Shown piece after piece: positions 21,303 through 28,114 of a DNA stretch of 33,937 nucleotides (the stretch's first letter is position 1; each line of letters opens with the position of its first letter). Under the pieces are notes generated by a model. That model searched no databases. It was given only the letters and a program-made list of their open reading frames with translations, and was not told the DNA's origin. The translations under genes and the position numbers were made by a program. Source of the DNA: a virus; the IMG/VR virus record IMGVR_UViG_3300010368_000045, positions 1-33,937 of that record. One strand, 5' to 3'.

Positions 21303-21621
21303 CTAAAAAAAAATAAATTAAAAAGTTTAATTTAGTAAATATGCCATACTAAATGCAAGATAGCGAAGCTAGTACAAAATAAAAATAATAAACAAATAAC
21401 TATAACTAATATTACACTAAACTAAGAAAAGCTAGTAATATCAACAAATATATATGTATACTCTTATCAACATAACTATATAGTATCTTGAACTAGTAAG
21501 AGTAACCTATTCCCTTAGTAGGTAAATATAAATTATTCTAATATAGGCACCCATTGGGGCAAGCGAGAGTGGTGTAGGTGCAAGCATAGCCACTGACTTT
21601 ATTTTAAATATAAAAAATAGA
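21303..21621. other. AT-rich non-coding gap with further inverted repeats
   Basis: I see no gene here. It holds TAAATTAAA/TTTAATTTA (21314-21322, 21326-21334), TTTAGTA/TACTAAA (21331-21337, 21347-21353), TACTCTTA/TAAGAGTA (21459-21466, 21497-21504) around a palindrome ACTATATAGT (21475-21484), and a GC-richer patch at 21546-21595 with competing stems. ATGCAAGATA occurs at 21212-21221 and again at 21353-21362. With 21121-21302 this forms the largest gene-free stretch and divides the leftward and rightward genes. Confidence 0.55.
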
Positions 21622-21651
21622 CTGACATAGGGGTAGGGGGTTTGTTATAAT
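21622..21651 (+). promoter_or_regulatory. Promoter for the first HNH gene, probably leaderless
   Basis: CTGACA (21622-21627, five of six bases) and TATAAT (21646-21651) are separated by 18 bases. Transcription would start at about 21658-21659, the first base of the ATG. A purine-rich GGGTAGGGGG at 21631-21640 is too far upstream to serve as a ribosome site. Confidence 0.55.
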
Positions 21652-21658
21652 AATTAAT

Positions 21659-22198
21659 ATGGTTAAGCGAAAAAAGATATGTGAATTTTTGGAAGATGTT
21701 AAAGAGTTTTATGAAATAGATGAATTGGGTAATATTTATGGAGTTAATGGTATGCAAATGGCTCCTCAGTTAACAGAGAAGGGGTATTTAAAGATAGGTG
21801 TGCAGTTAGTCAATGGTTATAAGAGATTTAGGATTCACAGGTTAGTGGCAATGGCCTTTATGGGTGTTCCAGAGGAGAAGATGGAAGTTAATCATTTAGA
21901 TTGTAATAAATTGAATAATTGTGTAGATAATTTGGAATGGGTTACTCGCAAAGAAAACCATAAACATGCAATAGAAAGTGGTAAAATCGCAGCTCATGAT
22001 ATTGAGCAGTTAGATGGCAATGGAAAGGTTGTGAATGTTTATAACAGTTTATCTCAGGCAGCAAGAACGGTGGCTCCACCTAAAAGTTTTTGTAGTGCTA
22101 AATATCGCATTAAAGGTGCTATTAAGGGTTATATCATGGTAAATGGTAAAAAGACACGTAAATTAACGGCATATGGGTTCAAATGGCGATATAAGTAA
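21659..22198 (+). CDS. HNH homing endonuclease with NUMOD domains
   Basis: 179 residues. NUMOD4-like start (EFYEIDELGNIYGVNG), then an HNH core: H60 in RIHRLVAMAF, N78-H79 with D81 (VNHLDCNKLNN), NLEWVT at 91-96 and N100-H101. The C-terminus has a NUMOD1-type helix-turn region (SLSQAARTVAPP) and GFKWRYK end. Free-standing enzymes like this cut related phage genomes lacking the insertion, promoting their own spread. It stands at the edge of the non-coding gap. Confidence 0.88.
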   Translation: MVKRKKICEFLEDVKEFYEIDELGNIYGVNGMQMAPQLTEKGYLKIGVQLVNGYKRFRIHRLVAMAFMGVPEEKMEVNHLDCNKLNNCVDNLEWVTRKENHKHAIESGKIAAHDIEQLDGNGKVVNVYNSLSQAARTVAPPKSFCSAKYRIKGAIKGYIMVNGKKTRKLTAYGFKWRYK

Positions 22199-22288
22199 CC
22201 ACACACACTTACCTGACAATGTATTTTTTTAGACTACTCACACTTACAGGGTAACCTATTTTTATTAGGGAGGTAGTAGGATATATAA

Positions 22289-22606
22289 ATGGTTAATAAT
22301 TTAGAGTTAATAGAAGAATTATTAGGTGGTGGTCAGATTGGTCTTGGTAATATAGATTTAAGTAATCGTCCAGTGGTAAGGAATCCAGATGGAAGTATTA
22401 GTACATTGCGTAGTATGAGTATAGGTACAGGTAGGGGTGAGACATTAATTCCAACGATAGTAGGTGGTAAAGAATTAACTCCAGATGCGGCAGTAGATCA
22501 TTTTAGAAGAACAGGTGAGCATTTAGGTATATTTAATACTCCAGAAGCAGCGGATATATATGGTAGAGATTTAAGTCAACGGATGGGTCGTTTACATGGT
22601 AGATAG
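22289..22606 (+). CDS. Small protein with phage virion-associated domain
   Basis: 105 residues. After a short helix (NNLELIEELLGGG) the protein consists of one domain: GNIDLSNRPVVRNPDGSIS, then LIPTIVGGKELTPD, HFRRTGEHLGIF and a TPEAADIYGRDLSQR helix. I know this domain from the large internal or structural virion proteins of several phages, where it is one part of a longer chain. Here it is alone. GGGAGGTAG precedes the ATG. It may be a virion component or a detached piece. Confidence 0.7.
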   Translation: MVNNLELIEELLGGGQIGLGNIDLSNRPVVRNPDGSISTLRSMSIGTGRGETLIPTIVGGKELTPDAAVDHFRRTGEHLGIFNTPEAADIYGRDLSQRMGRLHGR

Positions 22607-22691
22607 GTTATACTCATAATTATGGAGTTAGTTGTCTTAGTTTAGGATAAAGTCTTGTCTAATGGGCTTGTAGGGGGTGGATTATTGATGT

Positions 22692-23099
22692 TTATAGTAG
22701 TCCCTCATTGTTTAGTAGTATTAATAGATCTGCTGTGGCTTCTAGTTGGGGTTGTCCTTTTCCAAAAACAACCACCTTGGACACTTTATGAATTAAATCT
22801 ATCTTATCTTCTATCTCACATATGATCAATGGATTAGGTGGAATTCCCTTAAAATTATCAAACACCCACTCAGGCAACCTAAGAGCCAACTTGTCTTGTC
22901 TAAATGTGGGGATCCAGTCTTTAATAAACTCAAATGGAGGGAGGTGTTTACTCCCCCTATTACCCATTGTCAGGAAATTTTCACTTGTCCAAAGGTTACC
23001 AGCGGGGTCAAAACTAGCATCAGGTTCTATCCCCTGCATGATAGGTGCTAATGCTTTGCATCTTTCGACACATTGTAGAACCAAATCCTTATTTGTCAT
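22692..23099 (-). CDS. Unknown protein, host gene of an HNH insertion
   Basis: 135 residues from ATG 23099, supported by AAAGGAAA; an upstream in-frame start lies in the HNH gene and is rejected. Cys-rich N-terminal helix, a GNLWTSENFLTMGNRG region and a hydrophobic C-terminal helix. The first eight residues MTNKDLVL nearly equal those of the adjacent HNH protein (MTNQDLVL). No family recognised. Confidence 0.55.
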   Translation of the reverse strand: MTNKDLVLQCVERCKALAPIMQGIEPDASFDPAGNLWTSENFLTMGNRGSKHLPPFEFIKDWIPTFRQDKLALRLPEWVFDNFKGIPPNPLIICEIEDKIDLIHKVSKVVVFGKGQPQLEATADLLILLNNEGLL

Positions 23100-23643
23100 G
23101 AGATTTCCTTTTAATATATTTCCACTTATACCCACCGGCAGTAAAAGTTTTGCCTCGCAAGACACAGCTTATATTGCCAGCACAAATACCCGTCTTTCTA
23201 GCAGCTTCATTAATTGATTTAAACCTTGTAACAATATCCCCTTTAAGATCACATTGATATATGGCTCTAGGGTTACGACTGCCGGTAAAAGCCAAACCGG
23301 TTTTTATGGCGTGATTAATATTTTGTTTACTTGTACACCATTCCAGGTTACTAATATGATTATTTTCTTTGTTACCATCAATATGATTACACTGCTCCCC
23401 TTTGTTTTCAAGGCGATCAAAAGTCCGTAATACCATAGTATGGACCAGATGATTTTCGTTAATCTGTAGACCGTGGTACAAATAGCCACCAGTATTGAAA
23501 CGGGGATTTAGTAACCCGCCAGCGATATAAGGACGTTTCTTGGAAAGAACTCTCCCGTAGCTGCTAACTAAATAGTTATCGTTGACTGGGTAGTCTTTCC
23601 ATTCTTCACGCTCGGTTTTGAGTACTAGGTCTTGGTTAGTCAT
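23089..23643 (-). CDS. HNH homing endonuclease (NUMOD4-HNH-NUMOD1)
   Basis: 184 residues. NUMOD4: EREEWKDYPVNDNYLVSSYG (11-30). HNH: H68, N86-H87-I-D89, N91, N94, then NLEW at 99-102 and N110-H111. NUMOD1: KSINEAARKTGICAGNISC (142-160) with a GKTFTAGGYKWKY end. The gene overlaps both neighbours (8 and 11 bases), so it is inserted without breaking the operon. Its N-terminal MTNQDLVL copies the start of the next protein. Confidence 0.92.
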   Translation of the reverse strand: MTNQDLVLKTEREEWKDYPVNDNYLVSSYGRVLSKKRPYIAGGLLNPRFNTGGYLYHGLQINENHLVHTMVLRTFDRLENKGEQCNHIDGNKENNHISNLEWCTSKQNINHAIKTGLAFTGSRNPRAIYQCDLKGDIVTRFKSINEAARKTGICAGNISCVLRGKTFTAGGYKWKYIKRKSHDK

Positions 23644-24085
23644 ATTTCTCCCATATTTTTACTTTGCCTGATTCTAAGTCTTGTTTAGTAGTATCACAAT
23701 CGTAAGAGCCAAGACACTGGTAAAATTCATTGTGATAGAACACATCCACTCTTAATCCTTGTTTCTTAAGTGTTAAAAGAGAGAACAACATATCACTATA
23801 GCCAACATCATATTCGCTTCCATCTCCATCTTTTTCGATTCTTTCTTCTAAAATCTTGCAACATTTAGCCAAATCTAAGTGGTCATAATAATCACCCATA
23901 TAATCATTGATATCAGTGGGTGGTTCATCGTTAGTGAGACTTTCTTTTAGATAGGAACCAAGGATACAATCATTGTCCCAAATGTGGCATCCATATCTTC
24001 TGCCGATATAAGAGTTACACCAAGATTTAGGTTGATCTATAAACTTACCTTCAATTAAATATTTAAAATCACCATATGTACTCAT
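23636..24085 (-). CDS. Unknown acidic protein
   Basis: 149 residues, acidic and Cys/Tyr/Asp-rich, with seven Cys and many DY pairs (YMGDYYDHLDLAKCCKIL). No signal peptide. No family recognised. It overlaps the HNH gene by eight bases at its end. The junction GGAGAAATATGA recurs at 24309 and 23643. Confidence 0.5.
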   Translation of the reverse strand: MSTYGDFKYLIEGKFIDQPKSWCNSYIGRRYGCHIWDNDCILGSYLKESLTNDEPPTDINDYMGDYYDHLDLAKCCKILEERIEKDGDGSEYDVGYSDMLFSLLTLKKQGLRVDVFYHNEFYQCLGSYDCDTTKQDLESGKVKIWEKYD

Positions 24086-24309
24086 TCATATTTCTCCATT
24101 TGTTTCAATTTATCCAAACACTCTTGGTAGTTAGCAAAGGAACCTAACCACATGTCACCAAATATCGCACCTATTTTTTCAGCTCGCATGTGACCACCAT
24201 TAGCATCCATTTGCCTATGGCAGCTATATCTAGTAGATGTAGCTGTATCCAAAAGAGTTCTTTCCGTAATCAATGTCATCGCTAATAGTATTAATATCTT
24301 CTTACTCAT
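24082..24309 (-). CDS. Small protein with hydrophobic N-terminus
   Basis: 75 residues. The start (MSKKILILLAMTLITERTLL) may be a membrane anchor or atypical signal; a clear AxA site is absent. The rest is polar with two Cys (YSCHRQ, QECLDK) and could fold outside the cytoplasm. The start lies on the GGAGAAATATGA junction. Topology uncertain. Confidence 0.5.
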   Translation of the reverse strand: MSKKILILLAMTLITERTLLDTATSTRYSCHRQMDANGGHMRAEKIGAIFGDMWLGSFANYQECLDKLKQMEKYE

Positions 24310-24679
24310 ATTTCTCCATAATCTGTTGTATCTCTGCCAATGCTGCCTCTGCTGATTCTCTGGTTTTGAAATAGTTGGTGTCTATATCTCTAATAGCATC
24401 CGTGTTTAAAATGCAGTCATCAACTTCCCAGTCGTTAGTTTTAATACCTAGATTTATAAACCAAACTTTATCCCCAACCTTCCACTTAGACTCCCGCTTA
24501 CTAGCCATATCTATAAACATCTTCTCTGTTTCAAGTGATAATTTACGATCTGCAATCGCTTCCTTCTCTAAATACTTCTGCTCATTCAAATGACCTATGA
24601 TCTCATTGATCTTGTCCAATATCTCTCGATCTGCATATGTTAAACCCGTACCAAACTTTGCCTGCAACTTCTCAATCAT
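24302..24679 (-). CDS. Unknown protein with long N-terminal coiled coil
   Basis: 125 residues. Helical, heavily charged first 65 residues (DREILDKINEIIGHLNEQK), then a beta part with KWKVGDKVWFINLG and an 'ttnyF.tresAeaAL' helix. The C-terminal MEKYE is created by the ribosome site of the next gene. Soluble; role unknown. Confidence 0.55.
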   Translation of the reverse strand: MIEKLQAKFGTGLTYADREILDKINEIIGHLNEQKYLEKEAIADRKLSLETEKMFIDMASKRESKWKVGDKVWFINLGIKTNDWEVDDCILNTDAIRDIDTNYFKTRESAEAALAEIQQIMEKYE

Positions 24680-24963
24680 TTACTCTGCTCCTTTACTTGC
24701 TTCAATAGTTTCAATGCTGCTAGGTGAATATCCTTTGCACCAACTACAGTGATAACTTTCATTGCTATTGGCTCCTTGCGCTTGCGCAACTCCTCTAATA
24801 TCTGCTCAAGCGGTATCCATGGTAACCAGAGCATGAAACTATCTTCGCAAGGCTTGTTCGCTTCACCATTAATTTCAAATACCCGAGCAGTGGGGCTCCA
24901 TATCATCCTAGGCTCAACACCATTCTCGTAAAGCCACTGCATAATAGCTAACTTCTCTTCCAT
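24676..24963 (-). CDS. Unknown protein
   Basis: 95 residues from ATG 24963 (TGATG junction). An N-terminal helix (EEKLAIMQWLYENG), a Trp/Pro centre (LWLPWIPLEQIL) and a C-terminal helical half. No motif recognised. It shares bases with the stop of the preceding mini-gene and with the start of the next one (ATGA), so the region is tightly coupled. Confidence 0.55.
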   Translation of the reverse strand: MEEKLAIMQWLYENGVEPRMIWSPTARVFEINGEANKPCEDSFMLWLPWIPLEQILEELRKRKEPIAMKVITVVGAKDIHLAALKLLKQVKEQSK

Positions 24964-25082
24964 CAAATCTGCTCTCCAATCTCTTGATTCACAAGGTCCC
25001 TAACCTCGTCCATTCTATTAATTAAATCTGCCAATGATTCTGATAAATAATGGTCTGAATCTATAGGCATACGATCCCACAT
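24963..25082 (-). CDS. Small helical protein
   Basis: 39 residues from ATG 25082, or 35 from ATG 25070 (preceded by GGGA). Acidic, helical (DHYLSESLADLINRMDEVRD). It fills the space between the 25304 and 24963 genes and ends in a TGATG junction. Short, so supported mainly by fit and composition. Confidence 0.45.
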   Translation of the reverse strand: MWDRMPIDSDHYLSESLADLINRMDEVRDLVNQEIGEQI

Positions 25083-25091
25083 TCAGTTCCA

Positions 25092-25304
25092 TTATTTCCA
25101 AAACTCCCACCATTGCTTAATGACTAATGGTTTACAAATTTGTAATTCATAACGTTCGCCATTAATCTTTGTTTCTAATACTCTAGTAGTTTTATCAGAA
25201 CGAACATTGTCAAAATAAATAGGTTTAACTCCAACCGTCTTAGGTTTGTCCTCGCTTTGTGATATTGCTTGGTACATAAACACTATATAATCATCTAAGT
25301 CCAT
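25092..25304 (-). CDS. Unknown protein
   Basis: 70 residues: acidic helix (DLDDYIVFMYQAISQSED), a Lys-rich middle, two strands, and a Trp-rich end (KQWWEFWK). First gene of the leftward group 25304-22692. The promoter must lie in 25305-25378 but no good -35/-10 pair is visible. A short inverted repeat (AACCCCT/AGGGGTTAT type) is present in the leader. Confidence 0.5.
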   Translation of the reverse strand: MDLDDYIVFMYQAISQSEDKPKTVGVKPIYFDNVRSDKTTRVLETKINGERYELQICKPLVIKQWWEFWK

Positions 25305-25378
25305 AACCTTAATACTAGCGAATAACCCCTAAAAGAGCCAGTTAATTCTTACTTAGTTACCACAAGGGTTATACCTAA

Positions 25379-25443
25379 CAAAAAAACAACCCCAGGTAAA
25401 GGAAAGTTCACAATGAATAAAAAGAACTAATACCTAGGGTTGT
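25379..25443 (-). terminator. Strong Rho-independent terminator
   Basis: ACAACCCCAGGTA (25386-25398) pairs with TACCTAGGGTTGT (25431-25443) over 13 bp; one pair is G-U only in the minus-strand RNA. A smaller AGTTC/GAACT stem lies in the loop. Seven T follow in the minus strand. It closes the single-gene unit of 25483-25818. Confidence 0.9.
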
Positions 25444-25482
25444 AGACAAATGAAGCCCTAAGAAGGGTTAATCTCTATTCTA

Positions 25483-25818
25483 TCATAAGTCATTTCCATT
25501 AGCAGGTGAGATGTAAATATATCGGCCACAAATATCCTGCCCAGAACCTTCTTTCTTACCTGCTAGGTATCTCATTAAATAATATTGTTTTACAACATCA
25601 GGCTCAGAAGCATGAACATCGTTTAAATTAGAGTCCCATTGAGTCAATGTTTCCTCTATCCCTTCCATTAAATTCACTAGAGATTCTTTAGCAGACCTCC
25701 CTAACCCCATCACAGGCAATGTTTTTGAACGACAAAGGTAATGATTCTCAAATTCTTCTATCGTGAAAGTAAAGGATTCTTTAGAAAGAGCCTTCTCTGG
25801 TTCTGCTAACTTTCCCAT
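25483..25818 (-). CDS. HicB-like protein (RNase H-like antitoxin fold)
   Basis: 111 residues. Residues 14-63 have the HicB pattern: strand, an aromatic strand (NHYLCRSKTLPVMG), glycine-rich turn (LGRSAKESL) and helix (NLMEGIEETLTQW). The remaining 48 residues are unlike a DNA-binding RHH or HTH tail. A paralogue is at 30073-30363. No HicA-type toxin is next to either. The gene is a monocistronic unit with its own promoter, a leader of about 320 nt and a terminator. Confidence 0.6.
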   Translation of the reverse strand: MGKLAEPEKALSKESFTFTIEEFENHYLCRSKTLPVMGLGRSAKESLVNLMEGIEETLTQWDSNLNDVHASEPDVVKQYYLMRYLAGKKEGSGQDICGRYIYISPANGNDL

Positions 25819-26137
25819 ATACTAACATTCTATCATATTCCTAACATCAAGAAAATGATTAATTTCATCGTTTGATTATTTACAATCCAGTTGATGAGAC
25901 TTGAGTTTCGTATGGGCAATAAAATTTCTTGTCAATTCCTTTAATAAAAAAAAAGAAATAACATTCTAAAAATAATAATATATAAATCTGGAACTTATAA
26001 TCCAGGAGATAGAACTTAGATTTCGGTGGGCAATGCCCTTCAGGGCATATAAAACGATTTACGGTAGCTTACACTTGAAATCTATTTAACTCTCTGGAAT
26101 CTAGTAAATCGCAACATATTAGTATTCCGCAAGTATA
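25819..26137 (-). promoter_or_regulatory. Long leader of the HicB-like gene with duplicated motif
   Basis: No gene is present. Two copies of a motif lie 115 bases apart: 25884-25920 and 25999-26034. They share AATCCAG, ACTT, TTTCG and TGGGCAAT at the same spacing (27 of 37 positions, one gap). Copy B is followed by a hairpin ATGCCC-TTCA-GGGCAT (26033-26048). CGATTTAC (26054-26061) and GTAAATCG (26104-26111) form an 8-bp outer stem. The predicted transcript crosses all of this before the ATG at 25818. Operators or a tandem RNA motif are both possible. Confidence 0.5.
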
Positions 26138-26143
26138 AGAATT

Positions 26144-26177
26144 AGAATAACATAGATAGCACAAGGTTGTCAACCTG
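26144..26177 (-). promoter_or_regulatory. Promoter with operator-like palindrome
   Basis: On the minus strand TTGACA (26173-26168) is perfect and TATTCT (26149-26144) matches four of six, with 18 bases between. The -35 lies inside the palindrome AGGTTG-T-CAACCT (26165-26177), a likely repressor site. Predicted start at about 26137. Confidence 0.6.
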
Positions 26178-26272
26178 TATGGCAGTATCATTAAATGTTA
26201 CATGACACATTAGAAGTTAATATAACTACTCAATAATCAATATAACTACAAATACCTAAGTAAAAAACCTTG

Positions 26273-26305
26273 AAAAAAAAGATCCCCAGTGCTAGACTGA
26301 GGATC
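26273..26305 (-). terminator. Antisense-facing terminator at the start of the winged-helix gene
   Basis: GATCCCCAGT (26281-26290) and ACTGAGGATC (26296-26305) form a 10-bp stem with a five-base loop. The one imperfect pair is C-A in the plus RNA and G-U in the minus RNA. Eight T follow on the minus strand. It therefore terminates leftward transcripts, insulating the promoter at 26144-26177. In the plus RNA it also covers the GAGG before ATG 26306. Confidence 0.7.
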
Positions 26306-26716
26306 ATGCATAATATTTACAAGACACATGATAGCATGATCTGTCGGATAAAGCAAGACTTAACACCTTCGGCAGGCAAGATCTTTGATTTACTTAGACT
26401 GGGATGGTACGCAAACAGTGCTTATACTAGACAACAAATAGCTAGATTACTTGGTTTATCAGATATTACTGTTAAAAGAGCATTAACTGATTTAAGAAAG
26501 AGGAATCTAGCTTTCTACCATACTTCTAATTACAGATGGGAAGTAATGAATATTAATATCTTACTAGAAGAACACCAAGCAGAGATAAGTAAGTTTAATC
26601 AAGATGTTAAACAAGCACAGCAATACAGATATCAAAGAACTCCTACAGAGAAAGAATTTATTTGTGATATGCCAGAAACAAGAATTGATAGACCGGAATG
26701 GGTGGTGAATAGATGA
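26306..26716 (+). CDS. Winged helix-turn-helix DNA-binding protein
   Basis: 136 residues from ATG 26306; an in-frame TTG at 26270 would place the terminator hairpin inside the gene and has no ribosome site. The helix-turn-helix is TRQQIARLLGLSDITVKRAL followed by a wing (LRKRNLAFYHTSNYRWEVM). The rest is a polar helical tail. Likely a transcriptional regulator of this operon or of the divergent HicB-like gene. Its stop overlaps the next start (ATGA). Confidence 0.75.
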   Translation: MHNIYKTHDSMICRIKQDLTPSAGKIFDLLRLGWYANSAYTRQQIARLLGLSDITVKRALTDLRKRNLAFYHTSNYRWEVMNINILLEEHQAEISKFNQDVKQAQQYRYQRTPTEKEFICDMPETRIDRPEWVVNR

Positions 26717-27336
26717 TTAATACAGTGATACACGGCAAAATAGAAGATGTGATAGATCAATTACCAGAGATAGACCTATTGCTCACTGACCCGCCTTATG
26801 GGATTGGTGAGTCTGGCGGGAAGTCTAAATCTAGAGGGAAACTAGCTAATGCTGATAAATATACTGAGCATAATTGGGACATATTAGTACCAGAGACAAT
26901 AATGACAAAGATTAGAGAAAAAGCTAAGTATTCTATCATTTGGGGTGGTAATTATTACTTACTACCGCCAAGTTCTAACTGGATTATTTGGGATAAAAAA
27001 TTACCACCTAATGATTTCGCTGATTGTGAAATGGCCTGGACTAATTTACCTGGAGCCATTAGAAAGGTCGAATATCTATGGAATGGAATGATGAAAGCAA
27101 ATCCTGAAAGTAGATTTCATCCCACCCAAAAACCAGAAGCTGTTATCAATTTCTGTTTAGATCAATTTGAGAAAAAGATTAAACGTAAACCTAAACTTGT
27201 ATTAGATCCATTTGCAGGCTCAGGTACAACCCTTGTTTGTTGTCAAAAGAGAGGAATTGATTACATTGGAGTTGAAATGATTGACGAATATGTTGATATT
27301 ATAAATCAAAGACTTAGCCAACAAGCATTGTTTTAA
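26713..27336 (+). CDS. DNA N4/N6 methyltransferase, beta class
   Basis: 207 residues. The catalytic motif DPPYGIG is at 26-32, near the N-terminus, and the S-adenosylmethionine motif DPFAGSGTT is near the C-terminus (about 161-169). That order defines the beta class. HPTQKP and a final 'YIGVEM...Y...RL' support it. No target-recognition insert and no partner endonuclease are present, so it is an orphan modification enzyme. It is coupled to the regulator by ATGA. Confidence 0.93.
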   Translation: MINTVIHGKIEDVIDQLPEIDLLLTDPPYGIGESGGKSKSRGKLANADKYTEHNWDILVPETIMTKIREKAKYSIIWGGNYYLLPPSSNWIIWDKKLPPNDFADCEMAWTNLPGAIRKVEYLWNGMMKANPESRFHPTQKPEAVINFCLDQFEKKIKRKPKLVLDPFAGSGTTLVCCQKRGIDYIGVEMIDEYVDIINQRLSQQALF

Positions 27337-27409
27337 ATAGGGCTAACCCTCAGCCAGCATAACCACTAATTAATTAGACAATAACCCCTAAAGTTGCTAA
27401 TCTTTGACT

Positions 27410-27700
27410 ATGACTCAATCTAAATGGTTCCCACAAAGGGTGGGATATATCAACATCAAAGCCCCCATTTTAGATGCCTATGTTGGACTCATAGAGCCAC
27501 CTAACTATGTTTTATACCTTGGAGATCAAGCAAGGGCAGAGGAAATCATTACAGAACGATTCCCAGAAGCATATCTAATAATGTCTCAACGTCAATTCAA
27601 CAAAGAAGAACTTTTTAAAAAATACACTAAATGTTTGTTCCATATCGACTGTGATAATGGCTATAAAGTTAAAAAAGGGGGTTATATAGCAAACAAATGA
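27410..27700 (+). CDS. Unknown protein
   Basis: 96 residues from ATG 27410; no ribosome site is obvious, and a TTG two codons upstream is possible. Strand-rich first half (QRVGYINIKAPILDAYVGLI), then helices and a Lys-rich end. A perfect 12-base palindrome CTAATTAATTAG lies in the 73-base gap before it (27366-27377). Its stop overlaps the next start by four bases. Confidence 0.5.
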   Translation: MTQSKWFPQRVGYINIKAPILDAYVGLIEPPNYVLYLGDQARAEEIITERFPEAYLIMSQRQFNKEELFKKYTKCLFHIDCDNGYKVKKGGYIANK

Positions 27701-27930
27701 GTAGACCATCTGTAAAATCAACGAAAGAAACGAAATTACTTCAAGCACAAATTGATGAATTGAAATATTATAGAGATAACGAGGTTAAAGACCCAAATGC
27801 AAAAGAAATTATCAATAAAAGAATTATAGAAATCAATAAAGAACAACTAAAGCTTGGAACTTGGAACTTTGGCACTAATATTGTTATAAACCCAAAAAAA
27901 GGAGAGAAATATGACAGTGAAATTAAGTGA
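27697..27930 (+). CDS. Small helical coiled-coil protein
   Basis: 77 residues: a charged heptad-like helix (KLLQAQIDELKYYRDNEVKD, KEIINKRIIEINKEQLKL) and a short beta end. Coiled-coil dimer likely; role unknown. Overlaps both neighbours. Confidence 0.55.
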   Translation: MSRPSVKSTKETKLLQAQIDELKYYRDNEVKDPNAKEIINKRIIEINKEQLKLGTWNFGTNIVINPKKGEKYDSEIK

Positions 27931-28114
27931 AGAAAGAGAAAAAGAGATCATTAAACTAAGAGAATCAGCTAATAAAGCACTCCTAGACCTTAAAAGAACC
28001 ACTAAACCATTTGAAGCTGTTGCTAATAAACATTGGCTTAAAGGAAGAGCCCTCGTTATCCAGACTTATGTCAATGAACTTGAAGATTTGCTCAGAAGGG
28101 AACTGGATTCATGA
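27911..28114 (+). CDS. Small helical protein
   Basis: 67 residues, basic, almost entirely helical (EREKEIIKLRESANKALLDL, then GRALVIQTYVNELEDLLRR). AAAAAAGGAGAGAAATATG gives a good start. It overlaps the RusA-like gene by four bases. Unknown function. Confidence 0.55.
   Translation: MTVKLSEEREKEIIKLRESANKALLDLKRTTKPFEAVANKHWLKGRALVIQTYVNELEDLLRRELDS

Noticed and set aside
25884-25920. Hammerhead ribozyme
   Set aside because: GATGAGA and TTTCG recall the core, but the conserved CTGATGA and GAAAC order does not occur on either strand.
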